Origin: Streptomyces sp. MNU76
GTDB taxonomy: Bacteria > Actinomycetota > Actinomycetes > Streptomycetales > Streptomycetaceae
Direction of reading: 5' to 3'
Length of the DNA: 64,000 bases
Assembly: GCF_020982545.1 (NCBI RefSeq)
Contig: NZ_JAJKLK010000019.1
Coordinates: 496,001 to 560,000, forward strand
This document shows, piece by piece, positions 25,448-38,446 of this stretch; within the stretch, counting starts at the first letter, position 1, and every line of letters begins with the position of its first letter. A program made the position numbers and the translations under genes. The notes beneath the pieces were generated by a model, which had not been told where the DNA came from, did not search any database, and saw nothing but the letters and a program-made list of their open reading frames with translations.

Positions 25448-27415
25448 ATGACCTCAGCGAACCCCTCGCCGCTCTGGCAACCCGACGCGGACCGCATCGC
25501 CCGGGCCCGGATCACCGCATTCCAGCCCTGGGCGGCCGAACACCACGGAGCCCCCGCCGAAGGCGGATACCCGGCCCTGCACCGCTGGTCCGTCGACGAA
25601 CTCGAAACTTTCTGGACAGCCGTCACCGAATGGTTCGACGTACGGTTCTCCACCCCCTACACGCGCGTGCTCGGCGACCGCACCATGCCCGGCGCCCCAT
25701 GGTTCCCCGGAGCCACCCTCAACTACGCCGAACACGCACTCCGCGCGGCCGACGCCCGCGCCGACGAACCGGCCCTGCTCCACGTCGACGAGACCCACGA
25801 ACCGCGCCCCGTGAGCTGGGCGGAGCTGCGCCGTCAGGTCGGCTCCCTCGCCGCCGAACTGCGCGCCCTCGGCGTACGCCCGGGTGACCGCGTCAGCGGC
25901 TACCTCCCGAACATCCCGCAGGCCGTCGTCGCCCTCCTCGCCACGGCCGCCGTGGGCGGCGTCTGGACCTCCTGCGCACCGGACTTCGGCGCCCGCAGCG
26001 TCCTCGACCGCTTCCAGCAGGTCGAGCCCGTCGTCCTGTTCACCGTCGACGGCTACCGCTACGGCGGCAAGGAACACGACCGCCGCGACATCGTCGCCGA
26101 ACTCCGCCGCGAACTGCCCACCCTGCGCGCTGTGGTCCACATCCCCGTCCTCGGCACCGACGCCCCCGAGGGCGCTCTGGAATGGTCCGCCCTGACCTCC
26201 GCGGACGTGGCACCCACCTTCGAACAGGTCCCGTTCGACCACCCCTTGTGGGTGCTCTACTCCTCCGGCACCACCGGCCTGCCCAAAGCCCTCGTCCAGT
26301 CCCAGGGCGGCATCCTCGTCGAACACCTCAAACAACTCGGCCTGCACTGCGACCTCGGCCCCGAGGACCGCTTCTTCTGGTACACCTCCACCGGCTGGAT
26401 GATGTGGAACTTCCTCGTCTCAGGCCTCCTCACCGGTACCACCGTCGTCCTGTACGACGGCAGCCCCGGGTACCCCGACACAGGCGCCCAGTGGAGCGTC
26501 GCCGAACGCACCGGCGCCACCCTCTTCGGCACCTCCGCCGCCTACGTGATGGCCTGCGCCAAGGCCGGCGTCCACCCCGGCCGCGACTACGACCTCTCCC
26601 GCGTCCAGTGCGTCGGCACCACCGGCTCCCCGCTCCCGCCCGACGGCTTCCGCTGGCTCCACGACGAGGTCCGCGAGGATCTCTGGATCGCCTCCGTCAG
26701 CGGCGGCACCGACGTGTGTTCCTGCTTCGCGGGGGCCGTCCCCACCCTCCCCGTCCACATCGGCGAACTCCAGGCCCCCTGCCTCGGCACCGACCTGCAG
26801 TCCTGGGACCCCAGCGGCAAACCCCTCGTCGACGAGGTCGGCGAACTCGTCGTCACCAACCCCATGCCGTCCATGCCGATCCACTTCTGGAACGACCCCG
26901 ACGGCACCCGCTACCACGACAGCTACTTCGACACCTACCCCGGCGTCTGGCGCCACGGCGACTGGATCACCCTCACCTCCCGGGGCTCCGTCGTGATCCA
27001 CGGCCGCTCCGACTCCACCCTCAACCGCCAGGGCGTCCGCATGGGGTCGGCCGACATCTACGAGGCCGTCGAACGCCTCCCCGAGATCAAGGAGTCCCTC
27101 GTCGTCGGCATCGAACAGCCCGACGGCGGCTACTGGATGCCCCTCTTCGTCCAACTCGCCCCGGGGGCAACCCTCGACGAGGCCCTCCTCACCCGCATCA
27201 AACGCACCATCCGCGAACAGCTCTCACCCCGCCACGTTCCCGACGAGGTCATCGAAGTCCCCGGCGTCCCGCACACCCTCACCGGCAAACGCATCGAGGT
27301 CCCCGTCAAACGTCTCCTCCAGGGCACCCCACTGGAAAAGGCGGTCAACCCCGGCTCCATCGACAACCTCGACCTCCTGCACTTCTACGAGGACCTGGCC
27401 CGCCGACGCCCCTGA
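25448..27415 (+). CDS. Acetoacetyl-CoA synthetase
   Basis: A 655-residue ANL-family ligase that activates acetoacetate to acetoacetyl-CoA with ATP. The length and N-terminal ACAS_N-like region (SPLWQPDADRIARARITAFQ) match acetoacetate-CoA ligases. The AMP-binding P-loop reads YSSGTTGLPKALVQSQGG, the A5-type motif is VSGGTDVCSCFAG, A7/A8 are around HGDWITLTSRGSVVIHGRSD and TLNRQGVRMGSADIY, and the catalytic C-terminal lysine is in LTGKRIEVPVKRLL. The start at ATG 25448 is preceded by GGGAG; upstream in-frame codons are His/Pro/Cys-rich and not protein-like. It allows ketone-body-like carbon or PHB breakdown products to enter central metabolism. The gene is divergent from the GH31 gene. Confidence 0.92.
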   Translation: MTSANPSPLWQPDADRIARARITAFQPWAAEHHGAPAEGGYPALHRWSVDELETFWTAVTEWFDVRFSTPYTRVLGDRTMPGAPWFPGATLNYAEHALRAADARADEPALLHVDETHEPRPVSWAELRRQVGSLAAELRALGVRPGDRVSGYLPNIPQAVVALLATAAVGGVWTSCAPDFGARSVLDRFQQVEPVVLFTVDGYRYGGKEHDRRDIVAELRRELPTLRAVVHIPVLGTDAPEGALEWSALTSADVAPTFEQVPFDHPLWVLYSSGTTGLPKALVQSQGGILVEHLKQLGLHCDLGPEDRFFWYTSTGWMMWNFLVSGLLTGTTVVLYDGSPGYPDTGAQWSVAERTGATLFGTSAAYVMACAKAGVHPGRDYDLSRVQCVGTTGSPLPPDGFRWLHDEVREDLWIASVSGGTDVCSCFAGAVPTLPVHIGELQAPCLGTDLQSWDPSGKPLVDEVGELVVTNPMPSMPIHFWNDPDGTRYHDSYFDTYPGVWRHGDWITLTSRGSVVIHGRSDSTLNRQGVRMGSADIYEAVERLPEIKESLVVGIEQPDGGYWMPLFVQLAPGATLDEALLTRIKRTIREQLSPRHVPDEVIEVPGVPHTLTGKRIEVPVKRLLQGTPLEKAVNPGSIDNLDLLHFYEDLARRRP

Positions 27416-27493
27416 CCCCACCCGCGACCGCGTTGTCAGTGCCCTCGATTACTGTGAGTGAGCATTGATCGACCGTTCGCACAGGGGGAAGAC

Positions 27494-28402
27494 ATGGCAC
27501 ACACCAGCCACCAGAGCATGCGCCGCGTCCTGCGCCGCGAGATCGCGGGCACCATCGGCCTGCTGGCCGACGAACACGACTTCACCGCGATGCGCCGCTA
27601 CCGCAGCTTCGCCTTCGACGATCACACGACCTACCTCCGACAGGTGGAAGCCCTGCTCCGGACCCTCTCCGCGCAGGGCAACCACACCACGGTCGCCCTC
27701 TTCGACCCCGAGGAGTACGCCGAGTTCTGCGCCGACACCGGCCTCGAACCCGACACCCCCTCCAGCCGCACCCGCTTCACCGCGGAGCTGGCCGCGACGG
27801 GCGCCGCCGTCCCGTACGAAGGACAGCCCCTCGCCGAGCTCGTCCCCGACCTCATCGACGAAGCCGTCCGTCTCGCCACCTGGGAGTACGCCACCACTCG
27901 CCTCGCCCAGATCGGCGACTGCGCCTCCTGCGGCGAGGACATCGGACGCGCGGCCTTCTCCCGCGCCATGCACCTGCTCAAGCGCATCCTCGACACCGCG
28001 GGCCCGGGCGAACGCCACCTGGTCTGCAGCGTCTCGGCCGAACCCCAGGCACTGGCCGCCGTCCTCCACGTCGACCAGAGCACCGAAGGAGCCACCCGGC
28101 TCGACGAGGCCGAAGTCCTGGAGTTCGCCACCGTCCTCGCCCTCGGCCTCGCCACCCGGAGCCCCGGCGGACTCGTCATGCGCACCACCGCCCCGGACCG
28201 GACCGACCGCGTCTACGGCTGGCGCCTGCGCGGCGACGACCTCGCACCACTCACCGCGGGAGAGGTCTTCGACGCCTACTGCACCGACATGGAATCCGGA
28301 GACCTCGTCTCCCCGGAGTCCGGCGTCGACTACTGCACCCCACCCGAGCTCGGCGACGACCTCGGTGGGGGAGGCCCGACCTCGCACGGCCACGCCCACT
28401 GA
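27494..28402 (+). CDS. Conserved hypothetical protein next to ptsI
   Basis: I do not recognise a named domain in this 302-residue soluble protein. ATG 27494 is chosen because GGGGGA sits about seven bases upstream and the sequence HTSHQSMRRVLRREIAGTIG begins a regular helix. A CxxC pair lies in GDCASCGED (around residues 155-160). The rest is an alpha/beta protein with LVCSVSAEPQALAAVLHV and LEFATVLALGLATRSPGG. No signal peptide or membrane helix is seen. It converges on ptsI with a strong shared terminator between them. In S. coelicolor a hypothetical gene also lies between the acetoacetyl-CoA synthetase gene and ptsI, as far as I recall, so the position is conserved. Confidence 0.75.
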   Translation: MAHTSHQSMRRVLRREIAGTIGLLADEHDFTAMRRYRSFAFDDHTTYLRQVEALLRTLSAQGNHTTVALFDPEEYAEFCADTGLEPDTPSSRTRFTAELAATGAAVPYEGQPLAELVPDLIDEAVRLATWEYATTRLAQIGDCASCGEDIGRAAFSRAMHLLKRILDTAGPGERHLVCSVSAEPQALAAVLHVDQSTEGATRLDEAEVLEFATVLALGLATRSPGGLVMRTTAPDRTDRVYGWRLRGDDLAPLTAGEVFDAYCTDMESGDLVSPESGVDYCTPPELGDDLGGGGPTSHGHAH

Positions 28403-28405
28403 ACG

Positions 28406-28444
28406 GTCGAGGGGCGCCCCACCCAAGGTGGAGCGCCCCTCGAC
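28406..28444. terminator. Convergent terminator between the hypothetical gene and ptsI
   Basis: GTCGAGGGGCGC (28406-28417) pairs perfectly with GCGCCCCTCGAC (28433-28444) over a 15-base loop. The two flanking genes converge on it, four and 21 bases away. Confidence 0.85.
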
Positions 28445-28464
28445 GCCGGCCGGACCCTCCCGGG

Positions 28465-30135
28465 CTACTCGCCCGACAGCACCGCCTGCGCGGCGCCACG
28501 CGCCTCCTCGGCCGTGTCCGCCGCCCGCGCGGCGGCAGCCGCCCGTTCGCACTGCGCCAGCGTGTACTTCGCCAAGGTCGCCCGCACATACGGAATCGAC
28601 GCCGCACCCATGGACAGGGAGGTGACACCCAGACCGGTCAGCACACACGCGAGCAGCGGATCCGACGCCGCCTCGCCGCAGACGCCACAGCTCTTGCCCT
28701 CGGCCTTCGCCGCCTCGGCGGACAGCGCGACGAGGTCGAGCAGCGCCGGCTGCCACGGGTCCTGGAGCCGGGACACCGCCCCCACCTGCCGGTCGGCCGC
28801 GAACGTGTACTGCGCGAGGTCGTTCGTCCCCAGCGAGAGGAACTCCACCTCCCGCAGGATCGACCGTGCCCGCAGCGCCGCCGACGGAATCTCCACCATG
28901 GCACCGAACTTGGCCCGCAGCCCCGCCTCGCGACACGCGTCGGCGAACGCCTTGGCGTCCGTGCGGTCCGCGACCATCGGCGCCATGACCTCGAGATGGA
29001 CCGGCAGCCCCTCGGCGGCCTTCGCGAGCGCCGTCAACTGCGTCCGCAACACCTCGGGATGATCGAGGAGCGTCCGAAGACCACGCACACCGAGCGCCGG
29101 GTTCGGCTCGTCGGCCGGGGTGAGGAACTCCAGCGGCTTGTCGGCGCCGGCGTCCAGCACCCGCACGACCACACGCCCCTCGGGGAAGGCCTCCAGCACC
29201 TTGCGATATGCCTCGACCTGCTTCTCCTCGGACGGCGCCGCCTTGCTGTCGTCCAGGAAGAGGAACTCGGTCCGGAACAGCCCGACCCCCTCGGCCCCGG
29301 CCTCCACAGCCGCCGGCACATCAGCGGGGCCGCCCACGTTGGCCAGCAACGGAACCCGATGGCCGTCGGAGGTCGCGCCGGGCCCGCTCGACGCGGCCAG
29401 CGCGGCCTTCCGCGCCGCCGCGGCGGCCTCCAGCTCGGCCTTCTTCTCCGCACTCGGGTTCACGAAGATCTCACCGGTACTGCCGTCCACGGCGATCATT
29501 GTGCCCTCGGCGAGCTCCCCGGCCCCCGGCAGCGCCACCACGGCCGGCACCCCGAGCGCCCGCGCCAGGATCGCACTGTGACTGGTCGGCCCGCCCTCCT
29601 CGGTGACGAAACCGAGGACGAGCGTCGGGTCGAGCAGCGCCGTGTCCGCGGGCGCGAGGTCACGGGCGATGAGGACGTACGGCTCGTCGCTGTCCGGTAC
29701 CCCTGGCATCGGAACCCCGAGGAGCCGGGCGACGATACGATTCCGCACATCGTCGAGGTCCGCCACGCGACCCGCGAGGTACTCGCCGGCCGCGGCCAGC
29801 AGCGCCCGGTACGCGGCGAAGGCGTCGTAGACACCACGCTCCGCCGTGCTCCCCACGGCGATACGTCGCTCCACATCTGCCATCAGCTCCGGGTCCTGGG
29901 CCATCAGCGCCTGGGCCTCCAGGACGGCCTGGGCCTCGCCACCGGCCAGATTGCCGCGCGCGATCAGATCGGCGGCCACGGCGTCCACGGCCTTACGGGC
30001 TCGACCCTGCTCGCGCTCCGCGTCCTCCGCCGGAATCTGCTTGGCGGGCGGCTCCAGCACCGCCGTTCCCATGTGCCGAACCTCGCCGATCGCCACACCG
30101 TGGCTCACACCGACGCCTCGCAGCGTTGTCTCCAT
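28465..30135 (-). CDS. ptsI: Phosphoenolpyruvate-protein phosphotransferase, PTS enzyme I
   Basis: A 556-residue enzyme I of the sugar phosphotransferase system. It takes phosphate from PEP and passes it to HPr. The phosphorylated histidine is in EEGGPTSHSAILARALGVPA. The PEP-binding domain has VGLFRTEFLF, FGAMVEIPSAAL and the signature LSLGTNDLAQYTFAADR, and the catalytic cysteine is in SCGVCGEAA. The start ATG at 30135 gives METTLRGVGVSHGVAIG, typical of EI. It lies 78 bases downstream of crr on the same strand, so crr and ptsI are co-transcribed. HPr (ptsH) and the sugar-specific components are elsewhere. The gene is cytoplasmic and intact. Confidence 0.95.
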   Translation of the reverse strand: METTLRGVGVSHGVAIGEVRHMGTAVLEPPAKQIPAEDAEREQGRARKAVDAVAADLIARGNLAGGEAQAVLEAQALMAQDPELMADVERRIAVGSTAERGVYDAFAAYRALLAAAGEYLAGRVADLDDVRNRIVARLLGVPMPGVPDSDEPYVLIARDLAPADTALLDPTLVLGFVTEEGGPTSHSAILARALGVPAVVALPGAGELAEGTMIAVDGSTGEIFVNPSAEKKAELEAAAAARKAALAASSGPGATSDGHRVPLLANVGGPADVPAAVEAGAEGVGLFRTEFLFLDDSKAAPSEEKQVEAYRKVLEAFPEGRVVVRVLDAGADKPLEFLTPADEPNPALGVRGLRTLLDHPEVLRTQLTALAKAAEGLPVHLEVMAPMVADRTDAKAFADACREAGLRAKFGAMVEIPSAALRARSILREVEFLSLGTNDLAQYTFAADRQVGAVSRLQDPWQPALLDLVALSAEAAKAEGKSCGVCGEAASDPLLACVLTGLGVTSLSMGAASIPYVRATLAKYTLAQCERAAAAARAADTAEEARGAAQAVLSGE

Positions 30136-30213
30136 CTCACCTGTCTCCGTTAGTGCGACGGTTCCCGCCGCCGCGGTGGTTGTGGAACTCGGGGTCCGGT
30201 ACGGCCTCCGGCA

Positions 30214-30663
30214 TCACCGCCAGCCGAAGAGCGTGTCGCCGGCCTTCACCTCGCCGTCCTCGCGGAGCTCGGTGAGGGAGTCGGCCGTGGCCTCCAGAGC
30301 TACCACGGGGCAGACCGGCGACTTGCCCGCGGCCTCCACGGCGGCGGGGTTCCAGCGCACCACGGCCTGACCCTGCCGTACGGTGTCGCCCTTGTTCACG
30401 AGCAGCTCGAACCCTTCACCGTTGAGCTGCACGGTGTCGATCCCGAGATGCGTCAGCACGCCGTGCCCCTCGCCGTCCACCACGACGAACGCGTGCGGGT
30501 GCAGGGAGACGATGACCCCGTCGACGGGAGCGACGGCCTCTCCTGCCTCACGCTCGGGGTCGATCGCCGTGCCGGGGCCGACCATCGCCCCCGAGAACAC
30601 GGGATCCGGTACGGCGGCCAGTCCGATGGCGCGTCCTGCGAGAGGGGACGTCACGGTGGTCAT
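30214..30663 (-). CDS. crr: PTS glucose-type EIIA component (Crr)
   Basis: A 149-residue soluble EIIA of the glucose family. Key features are VDGVIVSLHPHAFVVVDGEG and the active-site histidine in HGVLTHLGIDTVQLNGEGF, followed by KGDTVRQGQAVVRW. The start at ATG 30663 has GGGAGG directly upstream. A longer in-frame extension of 38 codons exists, but it is Arg/Leu-rich and lacks conservation. In S. coelicolor, crr-ptsI serves N-acetylglucosamine and fructose uptake and links sugar transport to development; that role is assumed here. The gene is transcribed away from the rRNA operon; their promoter regions lie together in the next 570 bases. Confidence 0.93.
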   Translation of the reverse strand: MTTVTSPLAGRAIGLAAVPDPVFSGAMVGPGTAIDPEREAGEAVAPVDGVIVSLHPHAFVVVDGEGHGVLTHLGIDTVQLNGEGFELLVNKGDTVRQGQAVVRWNPAAVEAAGKSPVCPVVALEATADSLTELREDGEVKAGDTLFGWR

Positions 30664-30744
30664 GGGAAGCCTCCCAGGTGGAGATCTATGAGGACACCGT
30701 CCCCGCTTGTCCCGGGACAGTGCACTGAGCAGCAGGGTAGTCAG

Positions 30745-30772
30745 TTGAAGTACCCGTTCCGCACGATAGCTT
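30745..30772 (+). promoter_or_regulatory. Possible upstream rRNA promoter
   Basis: TTGAAG (30745-30750), a 16-base spacer, then TAGCTT (30767-30772). Streptomyces rRNA operons usually have several promoters. The match is moderate. Confidence 0.4.
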
Positions 30773-30806
30773 CGCATGAGAGGTCTAGACCAGCCCTCGA
30801 AGCGAT

Positions 30807-30836
30807 TTGCACGGGCTCCGCGGCCCGTTGTAGAGT
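30807..30836 (+). promoter_or_regulatory. rRNA operon promoter
   Basis: TTGCAC (30807-30812), an 18-base spacer, then TAGAGT (30831-30836): a good vegetative-sigma promoter about 400 bases upstream of the 16S gene. Confidence 0.65.
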
Positions 30837-30975
30837 CGTAGACCTGCCTCGGGGCGAGCGGCGCTTTGTGTCCGACCTCGGCAGCATCGAACTCGATCAG
30901 ATAGTTCAGATCCTATCCCGGGATCATTTTCTGCATGTCTGCAGGATGGTGGTCAGGGGGCCGGAAAAACACTGA

Positions 30976-30981
30976 TAGAGT
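30976..30981 (+). promoter_or_regulatory. Possible third rRNA promoter (-10 only)
   Basis: A second TAGAGT hexamer, identical to the -10 at 30831. The region 17-18 bases upstream (near 30951) has no good -35, as is common for closely regulated rRNA promoters. Confidence 0.4.
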
Positions 30982-31057
30982 TTGGAATACCGAAGGGAAG
31001 CGCCCGGAGGAAAGCCCAGGAAATTACTTGGGTGAGTACAAAGGAAGCGTCCGTTCC

Positions 31058-31076
31058 TTGAGAACTCAACAGCGTG
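31058..31076 (+). promoter_or_regulatory. rRNA leader antitermination/processing motif
   Basis: TTGAGAACTCAACAGCGTG in the leader is echoed by TTGAGAACTGCACAGTGGA at 33038-33056 in the 16S-23S spacer. This duplicated motif is usual in actinobacterial rRNA leaders and spacers and fits boxA/antitermination and RNase processing signals. Confidence 0.55.
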
Positions 31077-31235
31077 CCAAAAATCAACGCCAGATATGTT
31101 GATACCCCGTTCCTAGCCGATTCCGGTTGGGGCGAGGTTCCTTTGAAACAAACACAGCGAGGATGCTGTGAACCATCGGACTATTCCTCCGGTGGTTCCG
31201 CTCTCGTGTGTGTGCACCGGATTACCGGTAAACAT

Positions 31236-36190
<4,955 letters not shown>

Positions 36191-36284
36191 CAGTTGCTCG
36201 CGTCCACTGTGTTGGTTCTGAAACCACGAACAACCCCATTTCTCATGGTCACGAGGGATGGTGCGGTATTCATAGTTTCATAGT

Positions 36285-36403
36285 GTTTCGGTGGTCATAG
36301 CGTGAGGGAAACGCCCGGTTACATTCCGAACCCGGAAGCTAAGCCTTACAGCGCCGATGGTACTGCAGGGGGGACCCTGTGGGAGAGTAGGACGCCGCCG
36401 AAC
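36285..36403 (+). rRNA. rrf: 5S ribosomal RNA
   Basis: About 119 bases, from GTTTCGGTGGTCATAGCG to GGACGCCGCCGAAC, with the internal CCGAACCCGGAAGCTAAG loop typical of bacterial 5S. It lies about 95 bases after the 23S gene and is followed by the operon terminator. Confidence 0.95.
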
Positions 36404-36412
36404 AATTTTTGA

Positions 36413-36446
36413 GAAAGCCCCTGCCGGGTTACCGGCGGGGGCTTTC
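36413..36446 (+). terminator. rRNA operon terminator
   Basis: GAAAGCCCCTGCCGG pairs with CCGGCGGGGGCTTTC over a four-base loop, a long stem ending in a T-rich side, ten bases after the 5S gene. Confidence 0.9.
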
Positions 36447-36485
36447 TGCATTTACGGCTGGTTTGGGGTCGCTTAGGGTCGAGCC

Positions 36486-37130
36486 ATGCGCTACGACCTC
36501 GTGATCTTCGACAATGACGGTGTTCTCGTCGACAGTGAGTCGATCTCCAATCGGCTGCTGGCGGCCTTCCTGACCGAGTTGGGGTACCCGACCTCGTACG
36601 AGGACTCCGTTCGGGACTACATGGGGTCGGCGATGCACCGGGTGCACGAGCTCGTGCTGGAGCGGACGGGTCGGCCGTTGCCGGAGGACTTCGACGATGT
36701 CTTCCACAGCCGGGTCTTCGACGCGTTCGAGCGGGTGCTGAAGCCTGTTCCGGGTGTCGTCGAAGTGCTGGAGAAGCTCGTCGCGGACGACGTGCCGTAC
36801 TGCGTGGCCTCGTCCGGGAGCCATGAGCGGATCAGGGTGGGGCATCGGACGACCGGGCTGGACCGGTGGTTCGGAGCCGGGCTCGTCTTCAGCGCTCAGG
36901 ACGTGGGGCGGGGGAAACCGGAGCCCGATCTGTTCCTGCACGCGGCCGCGCGGATGGGGGTGGCTCCGGAGAGGTGTGTGGTGGTCGAGGACAGTCCTGC
37001 CGGAGTGCAGGCCGGTGTGGCGGCAGGGATGGATGTGTACGGGTTCACGGGGATGACGCCCGTCGACAAGCTCGTTGGAGTCAAGGGGCACTTCTCGGAC
37101 ATGGGGCAGCTGCTGGACCTGCTCGTCTGA
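36486..37130 (+). CDS. HAD-family phosphatase, phosphoglycolate/beta-phosphoglucomutase type
   Basis: A 214-residue HAD hydrolase of the subfamily that includes beta-phosphoglucomutase and sugar-phosphate phosphatases. Motif I is VIFDNDGVLVDSES with the nucleophile Asp and the second Asp two residues on. The helical cap occupies residues about 18-80, motif II is CVASSGSHER, and motifs III/IV are GKPEPDLFLHAA and CVVVEDSPAGVQAG. It probably removes phosphate from a sugar phosphate or phosphoglycolate; the substrate is not clear. ATG 36486 has no obvious Shine-Dalgarno, and a TTAGGGT element ends about eight bases before it, so the transcript may be leaderless. It is the first protein gene after the rRNA terminator. 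Confidence 0.85.
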   Translation: MRYDLVIFDNDGVLVDSESISNRLLAAFLTELGYPTSYEDSVRDYMGSAMHRVHELVLERTGRPLPEDFDDVFHSRVFDAFERVLKPVPGVVEVLEKLVADDVPYCVASSGSHERIRVGHRTTGLDRWFGAGLVFSAQDVGRGKPEPDLFLHAAARMGVAPERCVVVEDSPAGVQAGVAAGMDVYGFTGMTPVDKLVGVKGHFSDMGQLLDLLV

Positions 37131-37147
37131 AGCCGCTCCGCACGCTT

Positions 37148-37184
37148 AGTTGAGCAGTATTCAACTTCCTCTACCCACGGGTAG
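37148..37184. promoter_or_regulatory. Two palindromes at the MFS transporter promoter
   Basis: AGTTGA-N7-TCAACT (37148-37166) and CTACCCACGGGTAG (37171-37184) lie side by side, 24-60 bases before the MFS start. The first covers a possible -35 (TTGAGC). They look like operators for a repressor (for example MarR- or TetR-like), which is not encoded next to them. Confidence 0.45.
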
Positions 37185-37207
37185 GACCTGGCCCCTACTG
37201 TGCCGCC

Positions 37208-38446
37208 ATGACAGATGTGCTGCGGCGCGGTAGGGCCGCGTTGGCGTTCAGCTTCTTCGCTCAGGGTGTCGCCTTCGCGCTGCTCGTGACGCGGATTCCG
37301 GCCATCCAGGACCGGTACGGGGTCTCCGACGCGCTGTTGCCCGCCTTCCTCGCCGCCGTGCCGATCCTCGCCGGCGTCGGCAGCGTCTGCACCGAGCACC
37401 TCGTGAAGAAGGTGCCGCCGAGCCTGGTGCTCCGGTGGTCCCAGCCCGTCGTGCTCCTGGCCCTGCTAGGGGTGGCGGCCGGCGAGCAGATGGTCGTGCT
37501 CGGCGCGGCCATGGCGGCCTTCGGGCTGGCCGTCGGAGCGCTCGACGCGTCGATGAACATGCTCGGGGTGAGCCTGCAGCGGTCGTACGGGCGGAGCATC
37601 ATGCTCGGCTTCCACGCGGTGTACAGCCTGGGCGGTATAGCAGGGGCCTCGCTGGCGTGGGTCGGGGCACACTGGGATCTGCCGCTGCTGGTGTCGTATC
37701 TGCCCGTGGTGGCCGCGCTGTTGCCGGCGGCGCTGATCGGGAGCCGGTGGTACGTCGACGCCGGGCCGGAGGCGGCCAAGGAGGACGCCGCACGGGCCGA
37801 GGCGGGCGGGGCGAGCGGCGCGGGCGGGTCCGTCGCGTTCAAGATGCTGCTGCCGCTCTGTCTGGTGATGTGCTTCGCGTACATCGGCGACTCGACCGTC
37901 TCCAACTGGAGCGCCAAGTATCTGCAGGACGTGCTGGGAAGCAGCGAGCAGCTCGCGACGGTGCCGTACAACGTCTACATGGTCACCACGCTGCTCGGGC
38001 GGTCCATCGGGGACTTCGGGGTGCGGCGGTTCGGGGCCGCGGCCGTCGTGCGGGCCGGGGCGCTGGTGGCGGCGGTCGGGTTCGCCGTGGTGGCGGGTGC
38101 GCCGGGGGCCTGGGTGGGCATGCTCGGGTTCACGCTGCTGGGGCTCGGGCTGTGTGTGCTGGTGCCGCAGACCTTCGCGGCGGCGGGGCGGCTGTTCCCC
38201 GGAGCTTCGGACGCGGCCGTCGCGCGACTGAACATCTTCAACTATGTCGGGTTCTTGATCGGTTCTCCGTTGGTGGGGGCCGTGGGAGACCTCTGGAGCT
38301 ATCGCGGGGCGATGCTCATCCCCATGACGTTGGTGCTGGTGACCCTGGTGTACGCCCGGTCGTTCGAAACTGAACCGGACCGATACGGTGGCGGGCATGA
38401 GCGGCCGCGCACAGCTGATGTGGGACGAGGCAGTAACGGGCTATGA
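37208..38446 (+). CDS. Major facilitator superfamily transporter
   Basis: A 412-residue membrane transporter with about 12 helices. It starts ATG 37208 with the helix LAFSFFAQGVAFALLVTRIP and has a MFS-like cytoplasmic loop EHLVKKVPPSLVLRW after helix 2. The central loop (around residues 195-215) is Ala/Glu/Gly-rich. The end overlaps the start of the next gene by about 50 bases in another frame, so the last residues (after ARSFETEPDRYGGG) are set by the overlap. Substrate is unknown; I see no antibiotic-efflux signature I can name. The palindromes upstream suggest ligand-regulated expression, and overlap with the acuC-like gene implies co-transcription. Confidence 0.85.
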   Translation: MTDVLRRGRAALAFSFFAQGVAFALLVTRIPAIQDRYGVSDALLPAFLAAVPILAGVGSVCTEHLVKKVPPSLVLRWSQPVVLLALLGVAAGEQMVVLGAAMAAFGLAVGALDASMNMLGVSLQRSYGRSIMLGFHAVYSLGGIAGASLAWVGAHWDLPLLVSYLPVVAALLPAALIGSRWYVDAGPEAAKEDAARAEAGGASGAGGSVAFKMLLPLCLVMCFAYIGDSTVSNWSAKYLQDVLGSSEQLATVPYNVYMVTTLLGRSIGDFGVRRFGAAAVVRAGALVAAVGFAVVAGAPGAWVGMLGFTLLGLGLCVLVPQTFAAAGRLFPGASDAAVARLNIFNYVGFLIGSPLVGAVGDLWSYRGAMLIPMTLVLVTLVYARSFETEPDRYGGGHERPRTADVGRGSNGL

